Source: Pirellulaceae bacterium (GTDB taxonomy: Bacteria; Planctomycetota; Planctomycetia; Pirellulales; Pirellulaceae). From it: DNA of 64,000 bases. Positions 19,901-27,652 of the stretch are shown piece after piece. The position numbers and the translations under genes were made by a program. The DNA is taken from positions 992,001 through 1,056,000 of the forward strand of contig JAGYIQ010000002.1 of the NCBI GenBank assembly GCA_018402565.1. The letters run 5' to 3'. The notes beneath the pieces were generated by a model, which worked only from the letters and a program-made list of their open reading frames with translations, was not told where the DNA came from and made no database searches. Within the stretch, counting starts at the first letter, position 1; each line of letters opens with the position of its first letter.

Positions 19901-22764
19901 ATGACGCGAAACGTGGAGACCAGACCACCACAACTCTCATGTTCCGTATCGCTGGCCGTCTTCCACTCCAACATCCGAGCCCGCGTCCAGCGCATGCGCA
20001 CCAAGGTGCGAGCAATCGCATCTAGCGCGACACAAGCTTCGTAGGGCAGAAACACCAACGACAAGCTGGCTTGCAGCAGGCCTCGCCCCAGCGCTTTGCC
20101 CACGTCCCGCAAGTGGGCCAGACGCGGGACGTCCACGGCCTTGCGGTAGGCGGACACCAACGACGTCAACAGCGTGGGAATCAACACGATGGCCAACACG
20201 AACCCGGTCCACAGCCACGCGGGTGGCGATGTCAACCAGCCCAATAGCAACAGGCCCAACAGCCCAATGGGAATCAGACTGCGCCGCAGGTTATCGAGAA
20301 TCTTCCAGCGCGATAGGAAGCGTAAGGGATTCGGCTGGCAGCGATGGCTGGGCCCCAGAACGTAGGGCAGCACCCAGCCGGAAATTTGCCAATCGCCCCG
20401 CATCCAGCGGTGCCGTCGCCCCATGTCACTCAGGTAGCGATTGGGATAACTTTCGTAGACTTGAATATCGCTGGCCAAACCACACCGCGCATAACACCCC
20501 TCCAACAGATCATGGCTGAGGATCTGGTTCTCCAGAAAACGCTGCTCGGTTGTCGCGGCGAACGCCTCCACATCGTAGATTCCCTTGCCGATGTACGAGC
20601 CCTCGAGAAACAGATCCTGGTACACGTCGGAGCTGGCTCGCGTGTAGGGATCCATCCCCGGCTCACCGCCGCTCAAGCCGGCAAACATGGACAGGCCTTC
20701 CCGCTCCATCGTCATCGCGACACCCGGCTGCAGAATCCCATACCCTTCCACCACGACATTCCGTTGCCGATCCAGTCGTGCGTGGTTGAGTGGGTGGGCC
20801 AACGCGCCAACGAGCTGCCGCGCGACGCCCCGTGGCAAGAGAGTATCGCTGTCCAGGGTGATCACGTACTTCATCCCCACCAACCCCGCGACGTCACCGA
20901 CGATCAACGAAAATGTCTCGGTTGATCCCCCGCGCAGCAGCCGATTGAGATCGCCCAACTTGCCGCGTTTGCGTTCGTAGCCCATCCAGGTCTTTTCTTG
21001 GGCATTCCACTGCCGTGGACGATGCAGGAGAAAAAAAGTGGTCCCGCCTGCCCGGGGATACTTGGCGTTGAGCGTTTCCACACCAAGTTGAGCTTCCTGC
21101 AACAGCGACTCGTCCTCCAGTCGATACTGTTGCGAAGCGTCGCGGAAATCCGCCAATAAGCAAAATTGCAGATTATCGTCTCGATTGGCCAGAAAGCGAA
21201 CTTCCAACCCCTCGAGCAGATGTTGCAAGTTCCGGTGATTGATCAGCATCGCGGGAACGGCCACTAAGGCACGAAACTCGACGGGGATCCCTGTGGAGAA
21301 ATCCATGCGTGGCAAGCGATTTGGCTTGATGGCCAAAGTCACCAGCCAATTGATCAGTCCCACCCCCAATTGCGTGGACGCTAAAAACAGCAATCCTGCC
21401 AACAGCCACAGCGGTACGCCCGTGGCTGTCACCGACGCCAAGGCGCCAGCGGTAGCCGCGAACGCCAGCGTCAGCATGGTGCCGAGATAGCCCGTCAGGG
21501 GATAGTGACGGCTCAGCCAAACCAGGCGTTGCGCGAAGGGACGTCGCATGCCAGCGGCCTGCTCCAAATGGGCTAAGCCACGATCGATGAGGTAATAACC
21601 GACATGCTCCGTTCGACTGTCATTGGCAGCCTGCTCCGCCGATTGCCAAGCCAACTGAATCGCCAATCGTGCGACGGCGGGCTCCGTCAGTAAACTCCGC
21701 TGAGCCGTCTGTTCGATCACGTGCCGATACTGATCGCGTGTGCCGAAATCCATCTGGCTGTAGACGCCTGCCGGGTCTTCTTGCAAGGTCTGCTCGACAA
21801 TACTCAGCGATTCGACAAATCCACGCCAATCGATCGCATCCAAGTCGCGGAGACTCAGGATACTATTGCCGATCGAGACCTGGTCCACCGCTTGCTGCTG
21901 GCCCTCGGCCTGGACCTGCTGCTCCATCGTTTGGCATTCCTCGCACAGCCGCTGTTCGATCCAAGTCAGCGGCACTGCCAGAGCGGGACTCTGCCCACTC
22001 AGTCGTCGCGCCATCTCTGCCACAAAAGCGCTGGATAAAGGCGGATCCTGCTTGATCATCTCAGCCACAATCAGGATATGCCGAGCGGGCGAGGGTTCCT
22101 CGCCCGCCAACAGCCGATCCGCCCATTCACTGGCCCGATTGCGATCCTGCGTGTCTTGCTTGATCCTGACCGCGACCCGACGCAGGTTCTCGATCAACGC
22201 CTGTCGAATCATGATCGGAATGGCCCATAGCTCGCCGAGATCCAGCGGTGTCCGCTGCTGATAGGCGGCTACGAAGCCCTGCAACGCCTCACGATCGACA
22301 CGACCATCCACGTGGGAGATCAGTTCCAAGGCCAGATCATACACGCGTGGATAATCAGCCGACGGACCGTTTCGCAAGCGAGGAAGCCCGCGGCTGTACT
22401 GCTTGGGCAAATGACGACGGGTCGTGCGGATCTGCTCTTCAATGACATGGAAATTGTCCAACAGCCATTGCCCAGCGGGAGATATGGACCGCTTGCCCTG
22501 CACCGCCTCCGTCACGACCCGGTAAGCATCCAGCAGAATCCGCTCATTGCTGGCCAATCTTGCCAACAAGCGATCTCGCCCCGGCCGATGATCGATTTCA
22601 TGCCAATCAGCGAGCGTCGCTCCGTGTCGCGCCAACTGACTCAGACTGAACAACTCCGATCGCAAGGGCAGATCATCACCCGGCTCTCGAAACCGTCCGT
22701 CGACGCCGATACGGGACAACAGAGTTGGCGAGCTTTCGCGGCGTTTCCAATTCAGAACAGACAA
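13972..22764 (-). CDS. ndvB: Cyclic beta-1,2-glucan synthase-like protein (GT84 + glucoamylase-like + GH94)
   Basis: A 2930-residue inner-membrane protein whose size and order match NdvB/Cgs proteins. Membrane segments cluster near residues 430-490, 830-880 and 950-1000. The GT84 region between them has ITLDSDTLLPRG (about residue 635) and the RHRWMRGDWQ motif (about 785), the expected GT-A metal and QxxRW-like sites. A glucoamylase-like domain follows near 1480-1540 (WGISESGYQLTDAKLIYQYR, LVDDLVIAPYA). The C-terminal part is GH94-like, with GCGDWNDGMNLVG (about 2610) supplying the expected catalytic Asp. Family members make, shorten and release cyclic beta-1,2-glucans into the periplasm. The frame is uninterrupted. 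The gene symbol is by homology only. Confidence 0.88.
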   Translation of the reverse strand: MSVLNWKRRESSPTLLSRIGVDGRFREPGDDLPLRSELFSLSQLARHGATLADWHEIDHRPGRDRLLARLASNERILLDAYRVVTEAVQGKRSISPAGQWLLDNFHVIEEQIRTTRRHLPKQYSRGLPRLRNGPSADYPRVYDLALELISHVDGRVDREALQGFVAAYQQRTPLDLGELWAIPIMIRQALIENLRRVAVRIKQDTQDRNRASEWADRLLAGEEPSPARHILIVAEMIKQDPPLSSAFVAEMARRLSGQSPALAVPLTWIEQRLCEECQTMEQQVQAEGQQQAVDQVSIGNSILSLRDLDAIDWRGFVESLSIVEQTLQEDPAGVYSQMDFGTRDQYRHVIEQTAQRSLLTEPAVARLAIQLAWQSAEQAANDSRTEHVGYYLIDRGLAHLEQAAGMRRPFAQRLVWLSRHYPLTGYLGTMLTLAFAATAGALASVTATGVPLWLLAGLLFLASTQLGVGLINWLVTLAIKPNRLPRMDFSTGIPVEFRALVAVPAMLINHRNLQHLLEGLEVRFLANRDDNLQFCLLADFRDASQQYRLEDESLLQEAQLGVETLNAKYPRAGGTTFFLLHRPRQWNAQEKTWMGYERKRGKLGDLNRLLRGGSTETFSLIVGDVAGLVGMKYVITLDSDTLLPRGVARQLVGALAHPLNHARLDRQRNVVVEGYGILQPGVAMTMEREGLSMFAGLSGGEPGMDPYTRASSDVYQDLFLEGSYIGKGIYDVEAFAATTEQRFLENQILSHDLLEGCYARCGLASDIQVYESYPNRYLSDMGRRHRWMRGDWQISGWVLPYVLGPSHRCQPNPLRFLSRWKILDNLRRSLIPIGLLGLLLLGWLTSPPAWLWTGFVLAIVLIPTLLTSLVSAYRKAVDVPRLAHLRDVGKALGRGLLQASLSLVFLPYEACVALDAIARTLVRMRWTRARMLEWKTASDTEHESCGGLVSTFRVMWVAPVWAIGTVVVLAMFRPEALPSVAWLLVLWLLAPVIAWRISWPPRVVEPQLSSQQQLFLHQLSRRTWRFFTKFVGPDDHWLPPDNFQEEPIAELAHRTSPTNIGVSLLSSLAAADFGYISVGTLLQRTRATCGTLQRLERYQGHFLNWYDTRTLQPLLPRYVSSVDSGNLVAYLLTLRAGLRQLPTQPLIPPPLWASLGHMREILENLTTSSSSNRSGPTADSPAWQRLWERLPAVGSPGPTDRSLWETRDRLDELQSCLAELEIASPQTEESELTTCLRELESQCIDHGRDLQQLAPWLAEPELREIPPLENPWSEVQRGDLQRLLAELDQVATLQQMADVALGLELLDALDQTCISSSLTQLEPLRAWLRTLREAVGGAAAFARQRIDDVQDLIEQCGELAELDYDFLYDGSRRLLAIGYNVSERRRDASFYDLLASEARLGSFVAISQGQLEQEHWFALGRLLTTANGQPALLSWSGSMFEYLMPLLVMPTYKGTLLDQTYSAVVARQREYGRQRGVPWGISESGYQLTDAKLIYQYRAFGVPGLGFKRGLVDDLVIAPYATAMALMVAPSTACENLQRMANSGFLGRYGFYEAIDYTRSRVPRGQTQAIVRSYMAHHQGMSFLSLACLLLDRPMQRRFQSDPHFRATELLLQERIPKAAPFYPHSAEATRQWQRVDEPETLLRIFKTPHTPVPEVHLLSNGRYHVMVTNAGGGYSSWKGLAVTRWREDTTKDNMGMFCYVRDVDSQDVWSTTYQPTCRATATYEAIFSQARAEYRRSHAGIAIHTEIAVSPEDDIEIRRSAITNHSSDTRRIELTSYAEVVLATSAADATHPAFSNLFVQTEILSAQQAILCTRRPRSREEQPPWMLHLVAVVGAKTGETSFETDRSQFLGRGNRPAAPAAMRRPGPLGNHAGSVLDPIVAIRLELTLLPGETVSVDFITGVAATRESATDLIQKYRDRHLADRVFDMAWTHGQVVLRQLNTTEADAQLFGKLASSILYASPRLRAEATLLKRNRRGPSALWGHGISGDLPIVLLRIRQAESIDLVRQLVQAHAWWRLKGLGVDLVIWNEGPEGYRQDLQELIVGLVSAGSEARIVDHPGGVFVRRSEQMSEEDRILLQTIARAIIDDQAGSLSKQLERRLPPEPRVPQLVPRLRVAEMKTKAIPPRSDLVYDNGLGGFTADGREYVIRIVAGEKTPAPWVNVIANATFGTVISESGSAYTWSENAHEFRLTPWYNDPVSDLSGEAFYLRDEDSGEFWSPAPLPAAGRLPYLCRHGFGYSVFETTQNGITSELWIYVAVDAAVKFAVLKVRNESGRSRRLSATAFCEWTLGESRSRGMLQVVTEVDPQCGALLAQNPGSLEFSGRIAFLDVSLAERTVTGDRTEFVGRNGDLIQPAALSRQRLSGKVGAGLDPCGAIQTPFELADGRALEIVFTLGSGQDLAEVRQLVQRQRGEAAAAQALDQVWSTWRRLLGTVQVETPDLAFNLLANGWLLYQTLACRYWARSGYYQSGGAFGFRDQLQDVVSLVHAQPQSIREHLLRAAARQFVEGDVQHWWHPPQGRGVRTHFSDDFLWLPWVLGHYVTATGDTGILDEQVPFLEGRQLRADEEAYYDLPDTSAESATLYEHAVRAIQRGLSFGVHGLPLIGCGDWNDGMNLVGHKGQGESVWLAFFLYENLRSFAGLARTRGDQSFADRCETEATRLRANIEQHGWDGQWYRRAYFDDGQPLGSAGNSECQIDSIAQSWSVLSGAADPIRGRQAMEAVEQRLVRRDHALIQLFDPPFDKSEQDPGYIRGYVPGVRENGGQYTHAAIWAVMAAAKLGDARRAWDWFELINPIHHGTTPAEVQIYKVEPYVVAADVYAVAPHAGRGGWTWYTGSASWMYRLMLESLLGLRREHDRLSFAPCLPADWPSFKMQYRYHETIYQILVLQTHAGGRVQRLTLDGVPQPENLLRLQDDRIEHHVEVELGGS

Positions 22765-22851
22765 CCGTCAACTCCCGTTTAGAGACCATCGTTTCTTCAA
22801 TCTCACCTTGGTCCCACAGCAGGAGTCGGCGCTCTTTCCCCGAACCCTTCG

Positions 22852-24402
22852 TCAACCTTTGGTCAACACCGCAGAGACCGACCTGGAGCGATCGATTTCC
22901 GCAACGGGAACCGGCAAGCTCTCGGGCAGCGGTGCCAAGGCAAAGCCATAGGTTTGCTGCCGCAACCGCAGATAATCGTCGGCCCGGTCCAATCGCACGC
23001 GGCGGATCCCACCCGACATGGGGTGGCGTTGGCGAGCGACGCTATACCGACTGAACAGCGACATAGCCAGACTGCCCACCGCCCGCCGCACGAGCCCCGG
23101 TCGATTGACTCGAGTTTCATCTTTGACATTCTGCAACGCATGCCCCAGCGAAAAGAATTGGCGATAACTGTCAAACAGCAAAAAGGACAGCCGCTCCGGT
23201 GTGAAGTTCGGGTGCCGCCACGTCAGACACGTCGTGTCGAATCGATCGAGATTCCGCTCGGTGATTAGCCCCTGGGCACGAAAATCGTCGTACTGCTCGG
23301 TACCGGGGATCGGGCAGAGGATATAGAAAGACGCCCAAGTGGGTGACAACTCACGCAGCACCCCCAGATGCTCCCGCACGGCCTGTTCGTCGTCCTGGGG
23401 AAAACCAATAATATTTGAAAAATGCGAACTGATCCCGTGGGCCCGACACAACCGCACGATATCGCGATAGGTTTCCGGTCGATTCTGTCCTTTCTGAGCA
23501 GCCAACAGCGTTTGACGATTGAAAGATTCGACACCGACAAACATCTGAAAGCAGCCCGCTCGCGCCAACCGCTCGACCAAATGCTCTTGTCGCGCGATCT
23601 GTGTGTCGCATTGCACGAAAAAACTCAGATCCAATCGCTCATCGATCATCGCGTTGAGCAGTGTCTCTGCCTCCGGGTACTTATTGAAGTTATCGGAGGT
23701 GAACATGATCGTCCGCACGCCGGCGGCCTTGGCCTGTCGCAGACTCTCCAAGGTGGTGTCGATACTTTGACTGCGGATTTTTCGCCCAGCGATCTTGATG
23801 ACCGAACAAAAGTTGCACAGGAACGGGCAACCTCGGGCCGGGTACAAGCCCAGCATGGGCATGACGTAGCGCCGCAGATCGGTGCGGGTCGGGGGCACAA
23901 TCACCGGTGCATCCAACTCGTCCTGCCAACGCTGTTCGCGGCCGTAGACCGGCTGCAGCTCACCGTCCGACGCATCACGGATGATATGAGCCCAGATCAA
24001 TTCTGCCTCCGCCAGTGCAAAACTGACACCCCGACCTTGCAGTGACGATGTATCGCAGGTCATGACATGCGGACCACCAATCACGACCTGGCAACCTTGC
24101 GCTCGCGCCAATGCGGCCAAGTCCAACGCCCGATGAAACTGGTGACTCTGAACGCCGACCAATGCCAACAAGGTTGGCCGCTGCCGTGTCGCCTGGAGCA
24201 ATGGCAGGTAATCGAGATCCGTGTGCACATACTCGTCGATCGCATGGACCTCGATCGGCGTCTCCCCCACCTGCTTCGGAGTCAGACTCCGCATGTAGGG
24301 AACCGTGCTGTTGGGCATGAAGCCCCGCTGAAAGCGTTCAACCACTCCGTCGACCGCGTATTTGCTAGGCTTTAGAATGACGACTTGTAGTGTCTTGGAC
24401 AT
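22852..24402 (-). CDS. B12-binding-domain radical SAM protein
   Basis: A 516-residue protein. Residues about 1-165 resemble a cobalamin-binding fold (PTLLALVGVQSHQFHRALDL, VVIGGPHV). A radical SAM core follows with Cys192, Cys196 and Cys199 in GCPFLCNFC, a CX3CX2C cluster site, and then FTSDNFNKYPEAETLL and MFVGVESFNRQTL. The substrate is unknown; neighbours in sequence style are lipid or hopanoid and anaerobic-cyclase-type enzymes. I chose ATG of MSKTLQVV (an alternative ATG is 6 bp upstream) because the extended frame would run through a terminator-like hairpin. It lies 87 bp upstream of the glucan synthase gene and may be in its operon. Confidence 0.82.
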   Translation of the reverse strand: MSKTLQVVILKPSKYAVDGVVERFQRGFMPNSTVPYMRSLTPKQVGETPIEVHAIDEYVHTDLDYLPLLQATRQRPTLLALVGVQSHQFHRALDLAALARAQGCQVVIGGPHVMTCDTSSLQGRGVSFALAEAELIWAHIIRDASDGELQPVYGREQRWQDELDAPVIVPPTRTDLRRYVMPMLGLYPARGCPFLCNFCSVIKIAGRKIRSQSIDTTLESLRQAKAAGVRTIMFTSDNFNKYPEAETLLNAMIDERLDLSFFVQCDTQIARQEHLVERLARAGCFQMFVGVESFNRQTLLAAQKGQNRPETYRDIVRLCRAHGISSHFSNIIGFPQDDEQAVREHLGVLRELSPTWASFYILCPIPGTEQYDDFRAQGLITERNLDRFDTTCLTWRHPNFTPERLSFLLFDSYRQFFSLGHALQNVKDETRVNRPGLVRRAVGSLAMSLFSRYSVARQRHPMSGGIRRVRLDRADDYLRLRQQTYGFALAPLPESLPVPVAEIDRSRSVSAVLTKG

Positions 24403-24424
24403 GCGCATACTTTCCACTGAATAC

Positions 24425-24474
24425 AAAAAAAGCCGACGAAGCGGCTCCACGCAGGAACGTCGCTTCGTCGGCTT
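24425..24474 (-). terminator. Terminator-like hairpin just upstream of the radical SAM gene
   Basis: On the minus strand a perfect 14-bp stem (AAGCCGACGAAGCG and complement) with a 17-nt loop is followed directly by a run of T, ending 23 bases before the ATG. No minus-strand gene lies close upstream, so it may be a leader attenuator and not an end-of-operon terminator. Confidence 0.7.
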
Positions 24475-24704
24475 ACTGTACGACTCGCCGCCCGCATCAA
24501 AGCGAGCTGCAGTTCATCAAGTCTTCCTCCAGATGAGAGCTACCATGCCATCGACGGCAGCGTCTTTCACCTCTGCTCCAATTGTTCGTCGGCCGACGCA
24601 AAAAGTCAAGACATGGCGGAATCCACCATCAGGAAAATGGTTCGCCCCACGATAAAAAATCAAACGAGAAATGTCCATGATAATCGGGGAGAACGGCCAA
24701 GAAC

Positions 24705-25010
24705 ATGAACCACCTGCAATCCACACTCGAGCAAAGTCGCACCAAGGCGCCTTCTCCAACACCCGCGACGCTTTCGCCAACGCCCAACCAGGCCTTGGCC
24801 TTAGCCGTCTGTCGACTGTTGCGAACTAGCCAAAACTACGAACTGCAACAGTTGAAATGCGAGTTCCGCCGCGGAACACTGACCCTCCACGGACGAGTCA
24901 GTTCGTTCTACTTGAAACAGATAGCCCAAGAAACCGTCCGGGATCTGGTGGGCGTCGAACGCATTCACAATGAACTGGAAGTCAACTACGCTCCGATCAC
25001 CCTTGACTGA
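24705..25010 (+). CDS. BON domain protein
   Basis: A 101-residue protein whose C-terminal 65 residues form a BON domain: an alpha-beta fold with LKCEFRRGTLTLHGRVSSFY, then AQETVRDLVGVERIHNELEV. BON domains bind phospholipid or other ligands at the envelope. No signal peptide is evident, the N-terminus being a Ser/Thr/Pro-rich tail. The next gene starts 12 bp downstream, so the two are probably co-transcribed. Other small stress-type genes nearby suggest an envelope-stress context, which is inference. Confidence 0.8.
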   Translation: MNHLQSTLEQSRTKAPSPTPATLSPTPNQALALAVCRLLRTSQNYELQQLKCEFRRGTLTLHGRVSSFYLKQIAQETVRDLVGVERIHNELEVNYAPITLD

Positions 25011-25022
25011 AAGCAACGGAAC

Positions 25023-25499
25023 ATGCAAACAAACGCAACACAGGCCCCTACGGTCCACCCACGAAAACAAACGAATCCGCTGGGGAATGGCGTCTGGACA
25101 CAAACTCCCGACTCAGTCGAATTGAAAACTCAGGGGGAGATCGAGGCCCAAGTCGGCGATGTGCTTCGCCGCTATACCCTCGAATACACGGGCCGCGGCC
25201 CAGAAGACGTGCACACTCATCTGATCGGAGATTTACTGATCGTCAAAATGTCCGGCGTCTTGACAGTTACCGAACAGCACCTGGCGCTCGACGCGACCGG
25301 GCAAGGCCATCGACTGATCAAGTTGGTCCGCAGCCAGCTACTAGAAATGGCTCGACTGGACCTGATCGCCACCATCCGCAGTTGCACCTTGGTCGATGTG
25401 CTTGGCCTGCATCACGACATCAGCCCAATGACCGGCGAGGAAATCCTCGTGTTTACACTGTCGGGCTCCCCAGCCACTCGGCCCACCAAACGCAAGTAG
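25023..25499 (+). CDS. DUF2294 (MpsC-like) family protein
   Basis: A 158-residue protein. After a 40-residue polar N-terminus it carries the DUF2294 pattern: EYTGRGPEDVHTHLIGDLLI, VLTVTEQHLA, VRSQLLEMARLDLIATI and HHDISPMTGEEILVFTL. Members include MpsC, associated with a sodium-dependent membrane-potential system in Staphylococcus; the planctomycete role is unknown. It follows the BON gene by 12 bp. Confidence 0.75.
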   Translation: MQTNATQAPTVHPRKQTNPLGNGVWTQTPDSVELKTQGEIEAQVGDVLRRYTLEYTGRGPEDVHTHLIGDLLIVKMSGVLTVTEQHLALDATGQGHRLIKLVRSQLLEMARLDLIATIRSCTLVDVLGLHHDISPMTGEEILVFTLSGSPATRPTKRK

Positions 25500-25597
25500 A
25501 TCCCCATCACTTCGTCAAACTTGCCCCACCAACGACAGGCTGCCGTTGATCGGACGATCAACGGCAGCCAAACCCATTCACCCAGCCCTGCCACAGA

Positions 25598-25739
25598 CTA
25601 GCGTTTTGTCACAGCCAAAACTTGGGGTGTGGCAAAGGGGTCAGGCGTCAATTGTGCGCACCCGCAGGGCCGTTCCGGCAATTGACGCCTGACCCCTTTG
25701 CCACACCGATCCCAAAACTAAATTGTGACAAAGCACTAG
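25598..25739. mobile_element. Palindromic element, family 1, copy B (complete)
   Basis: A 142-bp copy bounded by CTAG. Its left terminal repeat is slightly altered (CTAGCGTTTTGTCACAG) and its right one is intact. It lies between convergent genes, ending 7 bp from the stop codon of the next minus-strand gene. Confidence 0.85.
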
Positions 25740-25746
25740 CGATTTT

Positions 25747-26172
25747 TTACCAATACCAACGGGTTTGACCGTAGGGATTGTAAAAACTCGTTTGGTTGAC
25801 CTGATACCGCGTGCCGTAATAGCGTCCAGTTCCAAACGACATGATACTCTGTCCCTGGCCCCACCCCAGTGAGTTATGCGGGTAGCGATAACTGTACGGG
25901 GTCGCACGCCAATGGGTCTGTTGATTGAATGGGGACGCCCAAGTGCTGGTGGGGTACCTCAGGGTGTAGTGACGCCCGCTGGTGGAGAACCCGCCATAGT
26001 TTTGGTACGAGGGATTAACCACCCGCCCTCCCAAACCGTTGTAATACCCACGTTGCGTAACGCGACTACGGCCCTGTTGCGCGTTGACTTCGTCCAAGTT
26101 CAGGAGACAAAACCCAACCAACACGGTCGCAACGACCCAAGCGTAAGTCGGAGTCGTCATTTGCTTTAGCAT
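25747..26172 (-). CDS. Small secreted Tyr/Gly-rich protein
   Basis: A 141-residue protein with a clear signal peptide (WVVATVLVGFCLLNL, predicted cleavage after VNA). The mature part is rich in Tyr, Gly, Asn and Arg (RRYYGTRYQVNQTSF-like segments). I recognise no domain. AGGAACTCTTT before the ATG supplies a ribosome site, which decides this start over an upstream ATG. It probably encodes an envelope or surface protein. A long hairpin lies in its 5' region. Confidence 0.65.
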   Translation of the reverse strand: MLKQMTTPTYAWVVATVLVGFCLLNLDEVNAQQGRSRVTQRGYYNGLGGRVVNPSYQNYGGFSTSGRHYTLRYPTSTWASPFNQQTHWRATPYSYRYPHNSLGWGQGQSIMSFGTGRYYGTRYQVNQTSFYNPYGQTRWYW

Positions 26173-26206
26173 AAAGAGTTCCTTTAATTTTTGATCCGAC
26201 TGACAG

Positions 26207-26289
26207 CGAAACATCAACTGGCAGCCAGCGAGAGGGCTGATTCCACCCCAAGGCTCCCTCGCTGGGCGGCGAGGCCAGTCGATGTTTCG
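26207..26289 (-). other. Long imperfect hairpin in the leader of the secreted Tyr/Gly-rich gene
   Basis: Outer arms cgaaacatcaactggc / gccagtcgatgtttcg and inner arms ccagcgagaggg / ctccctcgctgg make an imperfect stem spanning 83 bp. It lies between two co-oriented minus-strand genes. Without a T-run it looks more like an RNA processing or stability element than a terminator. Confidence 0.5.
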
Positions 26290-26336
26290 TGTTCGTCCGA
26301 GTATTGATCGGTTTCACGCACATTGCCCCGAACCGT

Positions 26337-27164
26337 TTAACGCTCGCGGCGATTGTTCAGACTACCGCGACCGTTCTGGCGACTCTCCCGCAGTTGTTGC
26401 AACTGATCGGGTGTGAGCAGCAGTTCGATTTCCTCGATCTTCTGGGCCTCCAAACAAACCAACTGCAGGTGCAAGGCGGCGATTTCCCGATTCTGCGTAC
26501 GCAGGTCGCTCATGTAACGCTCTTGCATTTTGTCCGCGGCGGCGATCTGCTCGTTGGTCAAGGCCACACCGAACACCGTCAAATCCTCTTGGACGACCTC
26601 CTTATCCTGTCGCACCGGGTCTTGGTTCGACTGGGGCTGATTGGGTTGACGACTTCCGTTGGGAATCCGCGAATCCTGCGAGGAATCAGCCGCTCCAGCG
26701 GGACGTTGTCCATTCAGACTGCGTTCAAAGATCACGCGGTGCTGCTGCATGGATCGGCGTCGCAGATCGCGCACCTGGTTCCGCTGGCTGTCGGTCAAGT
26801 GATCCTCGATGGCCGATGCCAACATCGCTTCGGTTTGCACCGAGGCCATGAACGACTGCGAGAATTGCTGCCAAGTGGCGGCCATTTCTTCGTTGGCCTT
26901 CCCCACGACCGCCTTGATCTTGACCTGTTGCGCGGGAGTCAATGTCAGGTCGCGCAAGCATTCCGGCAGTGGCACATCGTCGGCGGCCGGTCGCTTGACT
27001 CCCAATCGATCTCCCTCTTGCTGGGCCTGTTGCTGCGTGGCCTGTCCAGACTGTTGCGAATTCTGTTGAACCGGACTTGCGTCGACTAACGAGGTGGCAT
27101 TGCCCACCGCGTACAAACTCAACAGGGCCAACGTCAGAACATTCGGATTGCGTAACGTTTTCAT
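26337..27164 (-). CDS. Periplasmic LTxxQ-motif (Spy/CpxP-like) protein
   Basis: A 275-residue exported protein with signal peptide (VLTLALLSLYAVGNATS). It holds four LTxxQ motifs at residues 75-79 (LTPAQ), 123-127 (LTDSQ), 202-206 (LTNEQ) and 250-254 (LTPDQ), the hallmark of Spy/CpxP helical chaperones. They are arranged as two pairs separated by a Gln/Asn/Pro-rich linker, so it looks like two CpxP-like units. In proteobacteria such proteins are induced by envelope stress and suppress aggregation. No Cpx-like two-component genes are present here. Confidence 0.75.
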   Translation of the reverse strand: MKTLRNPNVLTLALLSLYAVGNATSLVDASPVQQNSQQSGQATQQQAQQEGDRLGVKRPAADDVPLPECLRDLTLTPAQQVKIKAVVGKANEEMAATWQQFSQSFMASVQTEAMLASAIEDHLTDSQRNQVRDLRRRSMQQHRVIFERSLNGQRPAGAADSSQDSRIPNGSRQPNQPQSNQDPVRQDKEVVQEDLTVFGVALTNEQIAAADKMQERYMSDLRTQNREIAALHLQLVCLEAQKIEEIELLLTPDQLQQLRESRQNGRGSLNNRRER

Positions 27165-27284
27165 ATTTCTGCTTCCATTCTATCGTTTCAAGTTGCCGCG
27201 AAAACACCTGTTCTCGCTCGGCGATTGCGGCCCATACAGCATTCAACCCAAGAGGGTACAGCCGCTGCAGGGCCAGGAGAAACC

Positions 27285-27315
27285 TGTCGAATTTTCTAAC
27301 GGATGAAATTCGACA
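27285..27315. promoter_or_regulatory. Perfect 10-bp inverted repeat
   Basis: TGTCGAATTT and AAATTCGACA are separated by 11 bp, between the DUF1328 gene and the LTxxQ gene. It could be an operator for the LTxxQ gene or an RNA hairpin; there is no adjacent T-run. Confidence 0.4.
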
Positions 27316-27406
27316 GCGACTCCGGTGCGTTGTTTAAGCATGACCTCTCACACGGAGAGATTGCGGCTCGGTCAGGGACGGCGATCCCAGTTGGCTAACG
27401 GCGTTT

Positions 27407-27580
27407 TCACGCCCTCACACCTCCCATTCGGTTGCCAAAGATAAAAGCCAGAACTGCCAAGACCAGAAACACAAAGAACAAGATCTTGGCGATGCCCACA
27501 AAGGACCCGGCTATCCCACCGAATCCCAACAAGGCTGCGATCAGGGCAATCACTAAACAGGTGATGGCTAAATTTAACAT
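27407..27580 (-). CDS. DUF1328 family small membrane protein
   Basis: A 57-residue protein consisting of two hydrophobic segments ([20 protein letters not shown] and [17 protein letters not shown]) joined by a short loop, with the FGGIAG...AKILFF pattern of DUF1328 (YtjA-like) proteins. The start is set by GAGGAGA upstream of ATG. Such proteins are common in stress regulons with BON and CsbD-like proteins. Confidence 0.85.
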   Translation of the reverse strand: MLNLAITCLVIALIAALLGFGGIAGSFVGIAKILFFVFLVLAVLAFIFGNRMGGVRA

Positions 27581-27652
27581 GACAGTAGTCTCCTCTTCAA
27601 AGTGAGCCGAGCTGGCAAATCGACACGCGTCGATCGGCCTCACACGGCGCTA

